The notes below the pieces were generated by a model. That model ran no database searches and was not told the origin of the DNA. It saw nothing but the letters and a program-made list of their open reading frames with translations. Below, in pieces: positions 36,960 to 47,380 of a stretch of DNA of 64,000 nt (its first letter is position 1; each line of letters starts with the position of its first letter). The stretch comes from Rhizophagus irregularis (Eukaryota > Glomeromycota > Glomeromycetes > Glomerales > Glomeraceae), in the NCBI RefSeq assembly GCF_026210795.1, contig NC_089438.1, positions 4,981,501-5,045,500 on the forward strand, in the 5' to 3' direction. The translations under genes and the position numbers were made by a program.

Positions 36960-38973
36960 ATGATGATGGGGAAGAGTTACTTTGTTAGTAAATTTAAAAA
37001 TTTCTTACCTCCGAATGTGGAAATGAAGATGCAGAACGGGTATTACCCGCTGAATCTACTTATAGTTTTCTCGTATACCGTGGCTTGGGTAATGAACGGT
37101 ATTGAGTTCGGTATTATTAATGTGGCTTTTCATTTCATATCGCAATTTATTGAGAAATACTTATTTACTTTAGTATAGTATTGCAGTTACTCACTTTTAA
37201 TTATCTGCTTTTTTTAAAGACTATTGCTATAAAATGTTTTTTTTTAAATCTTGTCCTCCATTTCGAACTTCAGAACCAAAGTGTTTCAGTATATTGCGAC
37301 TTTTTATTGCAATTATATTCTCATCTTTCATTATTATTTACGCGTGGATTTCATTTGAAGAATTCGTTTCCAATATTGACGAACCGAACTTGTATATAAG
37401 TGAATTAGACGAACACTTTACTTATCCGGGTATCTATTAATTATTATATTAATATAAAATTTAAGTTAATTGATTAATAATCATATTCTTTTTAAATAAT
37501 AGGATTTAGAGTTTGTCCAAAAGTTTTGAGTAAGAATAAACTTTTTTTAAAAAATTTAATCAATTAGTTCATGTTTATTAATTTCAGTTCACAATAATAG
37601 GTAATTATAATGGCGATGATACAATTGATACATTAAATATATCATTATATAAATTATATCGCGATATTTCAAGTTCACAGTTATATATTCCTAACGATTA
37701 TTCTTTTTATGATAATAAGAGTGAGTTTTCCCAATCTTAAATATTAATAATTTTGTTTACATTAACGTTAATTAATCTTTAATTATTAATCTTATAGTTC
37801 ATGGATTGAATGATTTGAATCTATATGATTTTAACACATTATACGAATTACATAACAATTACTCAATTCCTACAAATGCCAATTTTTTTATACGTGATCA
37901 TGATAACAATCGTTGTAGAATATTTATTCCTCCTTCTATAAATGATGAATTTTCCAGAATTGTAGAATTCAAGCCATTCTTTGTGGCTAATGAACTTCTT
38001 TTTATTATCACTTTGGATAATTCATCAATTTATAGTTATTTCGAAATCAATTTTGAATCAATAACCATTAATAAAAGAAATTTAACAATACAGTCAGCGT
38101 TATCCAATAGAAATCCAAATAAAGATCTTAAGGATGTTAATACGACTTTAATTCCTAACCAATATTTTATTACACGAGGACGATATGTTATTTATGAACT
38201 TATTCTCAAGGAGAGAATATCTTATTCGTCATATTTTTCTGGGTACCTTGGTTTTAAAGCAAGTAACATTTCCACATTTCTTGAAATTGAAGAGAAAGAA
38301 CTCGCTTCAACACCAAACGCTTCATATACAGCGTTAGAGCTAAGATTTCAATATAATTTCATAATTCGTGAACAACAAAAATTTCAAATCACTGGTAACA
38401 TCTAAATTTATTATTCATATTCATATTTTTTTGTTAATTAATTTTCAAAATTTATTTTTTTAGTTGCCAGAGTTATTTCAAATATTGGCGGTTTTTATGG
38501 TGCCTTAAGTGGGATATTTGTTTTATTATTTGGTGCTTCAAAACTTACTCCATGGTAAATATAGTACGAATATTAATACTTTATAATTTATATGTTAAAA
38601 TCGTAAACATTTACTTATTTATGTTTTAAGGGGAATTTGTCAAAAATATGTATGCTGTTGGTCATATCGTCGGAGTTTTAAAAGACATTTAGCGAGTAGA
38701 TACGTTTCTCGTGCGGGTATTCCTTTAGCAGATGATCCACGTAAATTACCACTAGGTGCTGAATTAAGTGACAGAGTAGCTGTATTAGAACACTTATTAA
38801 AAGAGTATTATATTGATGCTTATTATTTAGAAAAATTAAGAACTACACGCAAAAGATATTTAGATTTACGTAATAATAATTTTGAATTATTAAAACTTTT
38901 AGGTGACGACATTGATGAAGATTTAAAAGATGATATTGCATTAGAACGTTTAGAAGATGGATCAACAAGCTAA
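36960..38973 (+). CDS. multi-exon membrane protein, unknown function
   Basis: Exons joined in one frame: about 37220-37429, 37503-37529, 37601-37720, 37798-38394, 38464-38554 and 38631-38973 (stop TAA). A first exon from 36960 (MMMGKSYF, with helices near residues 30-70) is likely, but its donor is unresolved because two candidate GTs fit. The layout is: N-terminal helices, a large, probably luminal or extracellular domain (37601-38394), a helix VISNIGGFYGALSGIFVLLF, then a cytoplasmic tail with a CCW(S/x)YRRSF basic patch and a coiled-coil-like EHLLKEYYIDAYYLEKL. I know this as a recurrent lineage-specific family in arbuscular mycorrhizal fungi, with no assigned function. It lies head to head with the gene ending at 36955. 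Confidence 0.7.
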
Positions 38974-39597
38974 ATTTGATTCAATATTAAAAGTGTTATG
39001 ATTAATCTTAAATTATATTAAATTTTATTCGTAATTTCGTATATAAATAGGTAAAAAAGTAACTATTCCAAGTTTATTATTAAATCATTAATTAATGATA
39101 CAATTTTACCATGAACGGTGATAAATAAAATTCGGGAAGAAAACCAAGTAACACGATTATAAAAAAAAAATTTCTTATCAATACTAACTAAAATCAGCAG
39201 GTACCGATTTCCGATTGAATCTAGATCTAGAGTGATCTCCAATTGTGGCTCATCGTTAATTTATCTATTATTACAATCATTACAAATAAATCCGTCACCG
39301 TTAAGAATAACCTGAATTCATTCTGTAGATTTGTACCCGGATAACCGAAAAATCTATACCAGATGCCGGATATCCGGATAGGACAATACCCGAATATAAT
39401 TACTAATTAAGAAATTGGGGCTATGTAATAAATACATGTAAATCGGCAAGAATATAATATGATATTTGATAATGATTATAAACAACATTCTAAAAGAAAT
39501 ATCAAGCTCGTAATTATATATATACTCTATTAGGTCACAAAATTAGAAATTTAATTCTTAAATGAATGAATTTCTTTATCGAAAAAAAAAATGTATA
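38974..39597. other. intergenic
   Basis: AT-rich spacer with ATCCGGATA-like repeats near 39350-39390, also present near 35448. No gene is seen. Confidence 0.4.
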
Positions 39598-39764
39598 CAG
39601 TCTAACCTCGATATACCGATATACTATTAAAAACTTGATATACCGATAAAATTTTATTTTTCCACTATATGTGAGGACATATAAATATCGTTAACTTTGA
39701 TATAACGATATTTTCTAAAAATTTCATATATGTCCCGACATATCGTTATATAAAGGTTTTACTG
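39598..39764. mobile_element. Tc1/mariner-type MITE
   Basis: A 167-bp element with ends CAGTCTAACCTCGATATACC and, reversed, CAGTAAAACCTTTATATAACG, flanked by TA (39596-39597 and 39765-39766). The CAGT(C/A)(T/A)AACCT...ATA(A/C)CGA pattern is the usual end of Tc1/mariner elements. There is no coding capacity. Confidence 0.85.
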
Positions 39765-39880
39765 TATAAGCAGGACAAATCCGCACACTAACAACTGACA
39801 TAAAGTTTTAAAAACAAAAGAATTATTTAAAGTTTTAAAAAACAAAAAAATTATTCAATTTTAAAAACAAATTATTCAAC

Positions 39881-40187
39881 ATGATTTTTCTTGAATCTAA
39901 ATACAATTTTGTGCTCGTATTTTTAATGATGGTGTTGGTTTTAATTTCACAAACTTATTGCATTCCACAAGGAGGTATTGTATTAACAAATTTATCGCTT
40001 ATTTAATCCCATTTCCTGCAAAAAAAAATCATATACATTGATTGAATATGGGAAATAATGCATAACATTTATACTAACGTCGATTCTCCGATTAAAAACA
40101 GGTACACAACCAGTTACACAACCTGATACACCACCTCCATCTCCTCCTGATCTCACACCGCCTGACAACGGTCCTACTCCTCCTTAA
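39881..40187 (+). CDS. small secreted proline-rich peptide
   Basis: Two exons, 39881-39974 and 40102-40187, joined through GGAG|GTATTG and AAACAG|GT, give a 59-residue protein. Residues 9-26 are a strongly hydrophobic core (NFVLVFLMMVLVLISQTYC), so a signal peptide cut near residue 27 is expected. The remaining roughly 32 residues are mostly Pro, Thr and Asp (QPDTPPPSPPDLTPPDNGPT) with no cysteine in the mature part. Size, signal and composition fit a secreted peptide or cell-wall/effector candidate. No homologue is recognised. The intron (39975-40101, 127 nt) has good borders, and the frame is open only when spliced. Confidence 0.75.
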
Positions 40188-41122
40188 ACGTAGATTCCCT
40201 TACACGACAACTCTATCTACTTGATATGTGAATAATATTTTCGTTACTGAATCTATTGGTCATATTATACGATAATTTTATATGATATTATAATGCTTAT
40301 GCGAATTTTTATTATATAATAGAGTTTTATCAAATTTCTTTATAAATTAACAAAAAAAAAATTACTCGGACATTTGATTTTAATTCGCCAATTATAAAAT
40401 AATGATTTTTTTTTATTAAAAGAACAATGCACTAAATAATTAAATACTTTAAGGATGTCATTTATATTAAAAATTTTAAATTTAAGCTAACCAAATTTTT
40501 TAATTATAATTGTAACAAGTTTTACATGTCAGTGATTTATCACGATTAAAACATAGTAAATAAGCAGATTGGCATTCCTTGAAAATATGATGATCTGTAG
40601 GCGTGTGAAGATTATGGATGTATTAATCTCTCTCCTTTAGTTGATTGGTTCTATAAAATGGTAATGTTGATCCTATAACAGGCCCATCTACTGCTTGCAA
40701 GAAAGTGATGATAATTCATGGTTTCATCTTCACCCGTTAATAATTGTTGATTAGTAACTTAGAGTGCATTTCATACACAGATGTACACAGAAGGATTACA
40801 TAATATATATATATATATATAAATAATATGGAATATATTTAATGGATTTTATTATTTAATTACGTAATTATTGTGACAGGATTATTAATAATAATAATAT
40901 ACATGTTATAAATATAAATCATTGATATTGCAATTATGTATAATATATCTATTGTAATGCGAAATAAATCATGTGTTGTAATACATATATGACATAGTGT
41001 TCTACACTATAATAACTGGTTAGGCGCTCATGAATTTTATAACATACTTATGACAAGGTTTTTTATATGATTATCAAAAAATCTACATTGATAGTAAAGT
41101 ACTATTGTTCAAGTATGTTAAT
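40188..41122. other. intergenic
   Basis: AT-rich sequence with an (AT)n run near 40805. A minus-strand stretch near 40640-40760 reads coding-like for about 40 residues but has no start, domain or splice support, so no gene is called. Confidence 0.4.
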
Positions 41123-43731
41123 CTAACGTTCACCTAATTCACATAATTTGGTCCATTCTTCCGGAGGTTGCATTTTTAGCACTTCTTCTGGAAGTGTGAC
41201 CAACTGTATCAAAAGACCAGATTCCAAATGCCACTATAAAAGATGAAGTTGTTTTAAAATCAGAATCGTATTCATTTTTTCATGTATCACCAAAAAAATC
41301 TTTACATACCTCGTAAAACAAAAATGAAATGGAAATAAAGGAAAAAAATGTTAGTGAATTTGTCAAAAAAAAACAATATAATGAACAAAAACGGAATGAA
41401 ACGATAGCATATCATGTGACAGTGTATTCCCCAGGCTCCGGGATTGTCGGAAACAAATCTGATGGCAATCCACCTAAAAAAAATTACATTCGCCTGTTTA
41501 GTCTGTTTTTCATTTTACTAATGGGGACTATTTGTCACCCATTATATGTCACCGGTGAAAGAAAACGCGAAATTTTTTACCCTGATGCAGGTATTGTTGC
41601 AGTATCACGCTTGATTGGATTGTGTGTATTCAATTCATTTTCATCAACTTTATCTCCATTTCCGGTTCCAAGTACCCAAAATTGGTATCCATGCTAAGTT
41701 TTTAGAAAAAAAAGTTAATTTTTTTAAAACATTTATGCCGATTAATTAATTTTACATACAATGTGAAACGGATGTTCGCCATCGTCAGAATCTAAAAAAA
41801 AAATATTTGTTAATAAAATCATAAAATTGAAAATTCTTATACAATTATTAATTAATTATACTTACTGATGAAATACATATCAACTACTTCTCCATCTTTA
41901 TCAAAAATATAGGCATTTGCACTAGTTTCGTTAAATGATTTCTTTTTAAAGATTTTATCTAAAGTCGGAAAATTTATATCGGGTATATAAGAAGAATTAT
42001 TAAGGAAAGCTTTAACAACTCCTGTTGAATTCTTATGAAAATCAATTTTGAATTCGAATTTTTTCGTTGATTCGGGAATCTTTTCTTCTTCTAATGGTTG
42101 TAAAGTCTTGTGATCTAGATCAACGTATTCTGTCAAGGAATCTGACCATGGATTATCTTTTGGTTCAGGATCATCGGGGGCTCCTTCATAATGTACTATA
42201 GCTTTTATATTAGGAAGATTAATTGTCTTTTGAAATTCAGAACGCATTATATAATTATCAACAGGTTGGTTTGCAGTAACAATAACAGAATATCTTTGAG
42301 CGACATTGATGGGAAGACGATGGATTTTATTTCGTTTAGTGTAGAGACCGTCTGCTTCTATAACTTCCATATCATGTTTATCAATAGAAAAGAAGAATGC
42401 CGAAAATGCGCTAGAAAAATAAAAGCGCTCGTCACTTTTAATTTTATTTTTTTTTTTGAATTGCATAATACGATGATGTAGATTACCTAGTATTAATGAT
42501 ACGAAGGCGATATTTTTTATCTTTAACAAATTCAAATTTAGCAAGACCGGCATTATCCACACATTTAGAACCCGGTGGGGCCTTGGAGCAATCGAAATTA
42601 TTTTTTCCATTGATCAAACCGTTATCGGGAACTGTAGGTGCAAGAATCGTTCTAATTAGCATCACGCGGTCATACCTTTGTACTTATATCAATCTTTCTT
42701 ACCTGGCTATTATAATATAACGAGAATGAATTAATATGAATTTAAGAATTTCGAATTAAGCTTCAAACATTAATTTACCTCCTCTCCATGACTTTCAGGA
42801 GTTAAGAATTGTTTTAATAAAATTTGTGCATTGGTGTGATGATAATCATTCAGCATGACAATAATTTCCTCATCATATTCCGATTTAAACGGATCATCAG
42901 GATCGTGAATAACTAATAAAAGTCATAAGGAATTAGATTAAAAAAAAAGTCGATTTAAATTAAATAATTAAATAACTTACTTAACGCGCCAAAAACTCCA
43001 TCAACATATTGCATCGTTTCATGCGCATGACTAAAGAAATATTATAGATATACAGTGAGTACATAGGAGTTCAAATGATTTTTTTTTTTTGGTCTCATAA
43101 ATACTTACTACCAATGAGTGCCGACTTGGTCGGCAACAGTGAAATTGTAGGTGAATTCGTAGTCGTCTGGTATAACGCATTGAGCCTGATAGTGTACGTG
43201 TTAATCAATGATTGGTCAAGATTGAAAGAATATAATTATACGAATCGGTTTTTTCCATAAACTCACCATCCATGGTACTCCATCGAACCTATATAGTCGA
43301 TTGTGAAATTAGTATGGTCTTTGTAAAAATTAATTCCGACAAAAAAAAATCACATACCAAGGAGTCCCTCTTTGAAGCATTCCGTGCGCATGCATAGCTA
43401 ATATTTCATTTTGCAATATTCGCTTAAAAACACGTACAACACATAAAACATAAGAAAATATTCGTTACAAATTACCTGTTGATTCTCCCAATTTATTACG
43501 AATTTTCATCAAAATACGATCTCCTTTGTTAACTTCTATGGTTGGTCCAGGAAATTGTCCATTAACGGTTGATAATTGACGAGTAAATCCATCTGGAGCT
43601 AAAGTAACTTTTTCTATAGTGAAATCAATATTATTTGTTTTTGGTATATACCCCCGGTTCAAAATTGGCGTGGGCGAGACTACTGCTGTCCAAAAAATAA
43701 TATAAAAGAAAAAGATTCCATAGAAAGCCAT
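41123..43731 (-). CDS. secreted multicopper oxidase (laccase/ferroxidase type), 14 exons
   Basis: Copper enzyme that oxidises phenols or metal ions with reduction of oxygen to water. Exons (minus order): 43476-43731, 43358-43397, 43267-43288, 43109-43185, 42981-43030, 42779-42912, 42703-42706, 42487-42631, 41866-42410, 41760-41791, 41581-41693, 41413-41473, 41310-41312 and 41123-41233. The sum is 1593 nt, 530 residues with no internal stop. A signal peptide covers about 1-20. Copper ligands: HAHG (88-91), HWYHAH (130-135), HPFHIH (431-436) and HCHMEWH (490-496). NGQFPGP and EPVPDNGLING are family motifs. There is no C-terminal membrane helix, so it is probably secreted rather than Fet3-like, but laccase and ferroxidase cannot be told apart here. 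Two exons are only 4 and 3 nt, and the intron before the 3-nt exon has AT...AC ends. Confidence 0.9.
41310..41412 (-). other. 3-nt microexon GAG after an AT-AC intron
   Basis: Exon 12 ends TGTCACATG at 41413 with no GT donor nearby, and the last exon begins TGGCAT at 41233. Within the gap the minus strand reads TTTTAC|GAG|GTATGT (41310-41312 is GAG). Inserting GAG gives HCHMEWH, with the correct spacing of the C-terminal copper motif HCHxxWH. The 100-nt intron then starts ATATGC and ends AC; a TTCACTAAC string lies inside. A mutated GT donor is the alternative. Confidence 0.65.
42703..42706 (-). other. 4-nt microexon CCAG of the multicopper oxidase
   Basis: The preceding exon ends in phase 0 (GAG GAG|GTAAAT at 42779) and the next usable exon starts TT CCC GAT AAC (42631). 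Direct joining gives stops. Between them the minus strand reads TATAATAG|CCAG|GTAAGA. Using these four bases gives GAG GAG CCA GTT CCC GAT AAC, that is EEPVPDN, the conserved motif of fungal multicopper oxidases. The flanking introns are 72 and 71 nt, the normal size here. Confidence 0.85.
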
Positions 43732-46700
43732 TGTTATATATCTAATGATGAGATAAAAGTGTGATTGTTGCCCTTTTTATAGCGAATTTTAATATAACAA
43801 ATTTCACAATACAACGAATCTTCGTATGAAAAAAATCTTAAACGTGTTAAATTAAATTAGAATTAAGGATATATTAGCAATATTTTATTATGAATGGCCT
43901 TACTATTTTTATTATGTCATTCTAGAATGAAAGACGTTCATAGTAAAAAGATAGATGCTTAACCCATTTATTTCCGTTTACAGTATAATTTATTCTTATA
44001 ATTTTGAGATTAGCTGTAAGTCGGCTATTTATCATATGTTTTCTTGTGAAAATTCTTTTTATTTTCCTTTTTTGATATAATAATAATAAATTGTTTGGAA
44101 TCGATTCGAAAGTTCGAATCTTTATGATTTAAATTGCCGATCAATTCCGATCAATTAATTTCAATTAGTGATACAGGCCCGCTTTTTTTTTAATTAAGCA
44201 ATATGAGTTTTTTTATTGCGGCAATTAGGCGATACTTGATCGACAATTCTGTAAATCACTATAACTAATAAACTATTTATTGTTTTATTGTTGAAATTTT
44301 AAATTGAATTGTTAAACTTTCAAATAATATTATGTCATTTAATATCTAATATTAACAGTTTCTAATAAAAAAAATAAAATAAAATCAGAAAATTCCAAGT
44401 CCAAATTCACTGAGTCTAATTAATAAAAAAATATTTTTGAAATTTCGCCTGGCCTTCTGTATTCCGCTTATCCGCTATGACGTCCTTATCAACCACATGG
44501 TTAATATCGAAAGAATTGATTTTTTAATTGAAATTGAAAATTTTTTTTTTGCTAATATCTGAGATGTTTACATGTGTTTTATCTGTTTGGCTAATTTTTT
44601 TTTTTGGCTATCTTAATAATCAACAAATTAATTGTAAAGTTCGATCATGCGAACCCATTTCAATCATAAGATCACAAAATTTTATTAACTCTCTACGTTA
44701 GACCAGGTCAAATCGGCTCAGTCCGATTCCGCAAAAAAATTTTTCCTACTATACAAAAAGAACCTATAGCGCATATAGCGCATGGCATAGCTAAGAGTAT
44801 AGAGTATAAATTAAAAAACGGAATATTTCTCGAAGGGCTAATTGGGAAAAAGAGAAAAGTATAATGAGCGACTAACTAAACAAACTAGGGAAGAGATCAG
44901 TAAAATCAGCAAAAAGGGTACGATATATAATTAAAAAAATTAATTTTTTTATTAAATTAATTCAATAGTATAAATTTAAATTATTAATTGCCGATCCGCC
45001 CGCCTATAATAGGAAGTAAAAAGAAGAATGATTCCCGACATAGGCAAGTTTATCAAATTTCTTGAAATTTTTACTGAAAAAACTTCATTTGATCTATTTT
45101 ATATATGGATTTAATATAATTATTAAAAAGTTCAAAATTTTACAAATTTGCTTATAAATCAAAAAATATGGAAAATCATATGAAATCTTTCTTCCATAGA
45201 TAAATAAGTCTATTAAGTTTTAGCTAAATTAGCTTGAAATTTTTTATTAAAAAAACTTTGACATTTGGTCTCTTTATTCAAATGTTTAATATGATTTTTA
45301 TAAGATTTAAAAATTTTGCAAATAATCTTTTAAAGTTGCCAATTGACATAATTTTAGCATAATTTGAGAAAAAATTGCCTCACTTTTTTTTTGATTAATA
45401 AAAGTGTTTGCTAGAAAACTAAAAATTTATGTATAAATACTTTTAAATATATATTACTATAATTTTTTTAAAAAAAAGTAATTCCCTTTGAGTATAATAA
45501 TAATAAAAAAAGTAATTTAAAAAACACTGATATTTTATAAATTGAGATAATAACTTCAAAATCTGCAAAAATCACAAAAAATTTCATTTTTTTTGTTTTT
45601 TGTTTTTTTCCATTTTTTTCATTTTTCAAAATTAAATAATTCTGTAAGGTAAGATTTTGAGAAATTTTAATATTAGCTCTTCTCAATAAAGTATATATTT
45701 CAAATACTTACAAAGGTATTTATTTTTAAATTAATCACACCATTCATCATATAGGTGGGAATTGGTTAAAGAAAATAACATAAATATAGGAATGGAATAT
45801 ATGTTGGAATTTGATAATTTATTATGGAAATCATAGAAGCAATTTAAAATTTTTTATTACAGAACGAATATATTATAGTATTTATTACATATTAGAATAC
45901 ATGTTAATAATATTACAAGCAAGATAAAAATAGTATTGAGAACAAAAGAAAAATTTTGTTGAATCCAATATATTTCAGTTGTTTTTTTAATTAAATGATC
46001 TTGAATACATTCGATTAATTCTTCAATAAGTAACTCATCTGATGCAGATAATAAAAATAATACAATATACACACACTATATTAATGTTTTTGTAGATGCG
46101 TAATACAGAGGGCGATTAATATTATACAGACATTTAAAGATATTTGGGTATCTAGTGATTGACATTTCATAATTTTACATTCATTTGATTCGTCTCATTG
46201 AAAGGATTTGAATGATAGTAATATCATCTTTACATAATCAATATTCAGTGTACAATTATGTTTTTAAACATTTAGATATTTCCATATGAATATTTTTTGA
46301 TCCAATGATTGGATTTTCATGATCTTTAGCTCATTATATTCGTCTCATTGAGACATTTCAAATGATAGCAAATACATATTGATTGGATTAATAATGACTA
46401 AATTATGGTATTTTTTATAATTTTTAACTTATTATTATACTTGTTATATAAATCATAGAATTTTTGCAATGAGCATTTTCATATTCCCAAAAAATTCTTG
46501 TTTATTATGACTGTAAGTACAGAATAATGTTTAATTTATATTACATTAATATTGTTATCCTGTCAACGATTAAAGCCGACTGAAAAACTTTAACGCTTTA
46601 ACAGGTTAACTGGAGTTTAACTTAATAGGAGAGTCTTAAGTTGATCACAAATAATCACGTAAAATAACGTTGGATGTTCAGTTAAAGAAAATAGGTTTTT

Positions 46701-47380
46701 ATTAAAATAATGTAAGATTTTAGATACGACGAAAAATATAGATAATCTCTTGGTTGCGAAATTAACTATCTTGAATTATACTACTGGGAATAATACTCTT
46801 TTCGTATAACTTGAAAACTACAATACAATTCTTAACTAACTATCTGACCTCCCCCTTCTACTTGGTAAAATCCTATCACTATTTATAATAAAATAAAAAT
46901 CAAGAATATTTGATAAAATAAATAAAACAAATATAATAAATAAATAAAATAAATAAATAAAATAAATAAATAAGATAAAATAAATATATCAAATAAATAA
47001 AATATAACAAATAAAATAAATAAATCAAATATATCAAATTTATCAGATTTATCAGATTTATCAAATAAATCAAGAAAATCAAAAAATCAAGGGATCTACG
47101 AAATGATCTACAAAATTGATCTACATAAAATTACTGCGCCACATTTCTATTTTAACAATATATAATGTTCAGCATAATTTGGTAAAATAAAAGTGTCTGC
47201 ATATTAAAGCGAAAAAAAAATTTAAGGTTTGATAATAATGAAAAAACAAATTCAACGCCACGAAAGAGTGATTTTCTTTTTTTTTTGAAATTTATTTTTT
47301 TTGATCGCCCTCGTATGGTTGCCAAATTTCAGACAACTTCCATATCTGTATCTGTATTTATATCTATTTCTGTATTTGTA
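43732..47380. other. intergenic with low-complexity sequence
   Basis: No recognisable gene. Frames at 45468-45686 and 45857-46072 are lysine/isoleucine-rich and unsupported. A degenerate (AAATA)n block spans about 46910-47080. The stretch 46600-46870, with CCTCCCCC near 46850 and long AT-rich flanks, resembles an LTR or untranslated transposon end but no paired copy is present. The minus-strand Crinkler relic follows from 47381. Confidence 0.4.

Noticed and set aside
46900-47082. 60-residue Leu/Ile/Tyr-rich minus frame
   Set aside because: It is the translation of a degenerate AAATA repeat.
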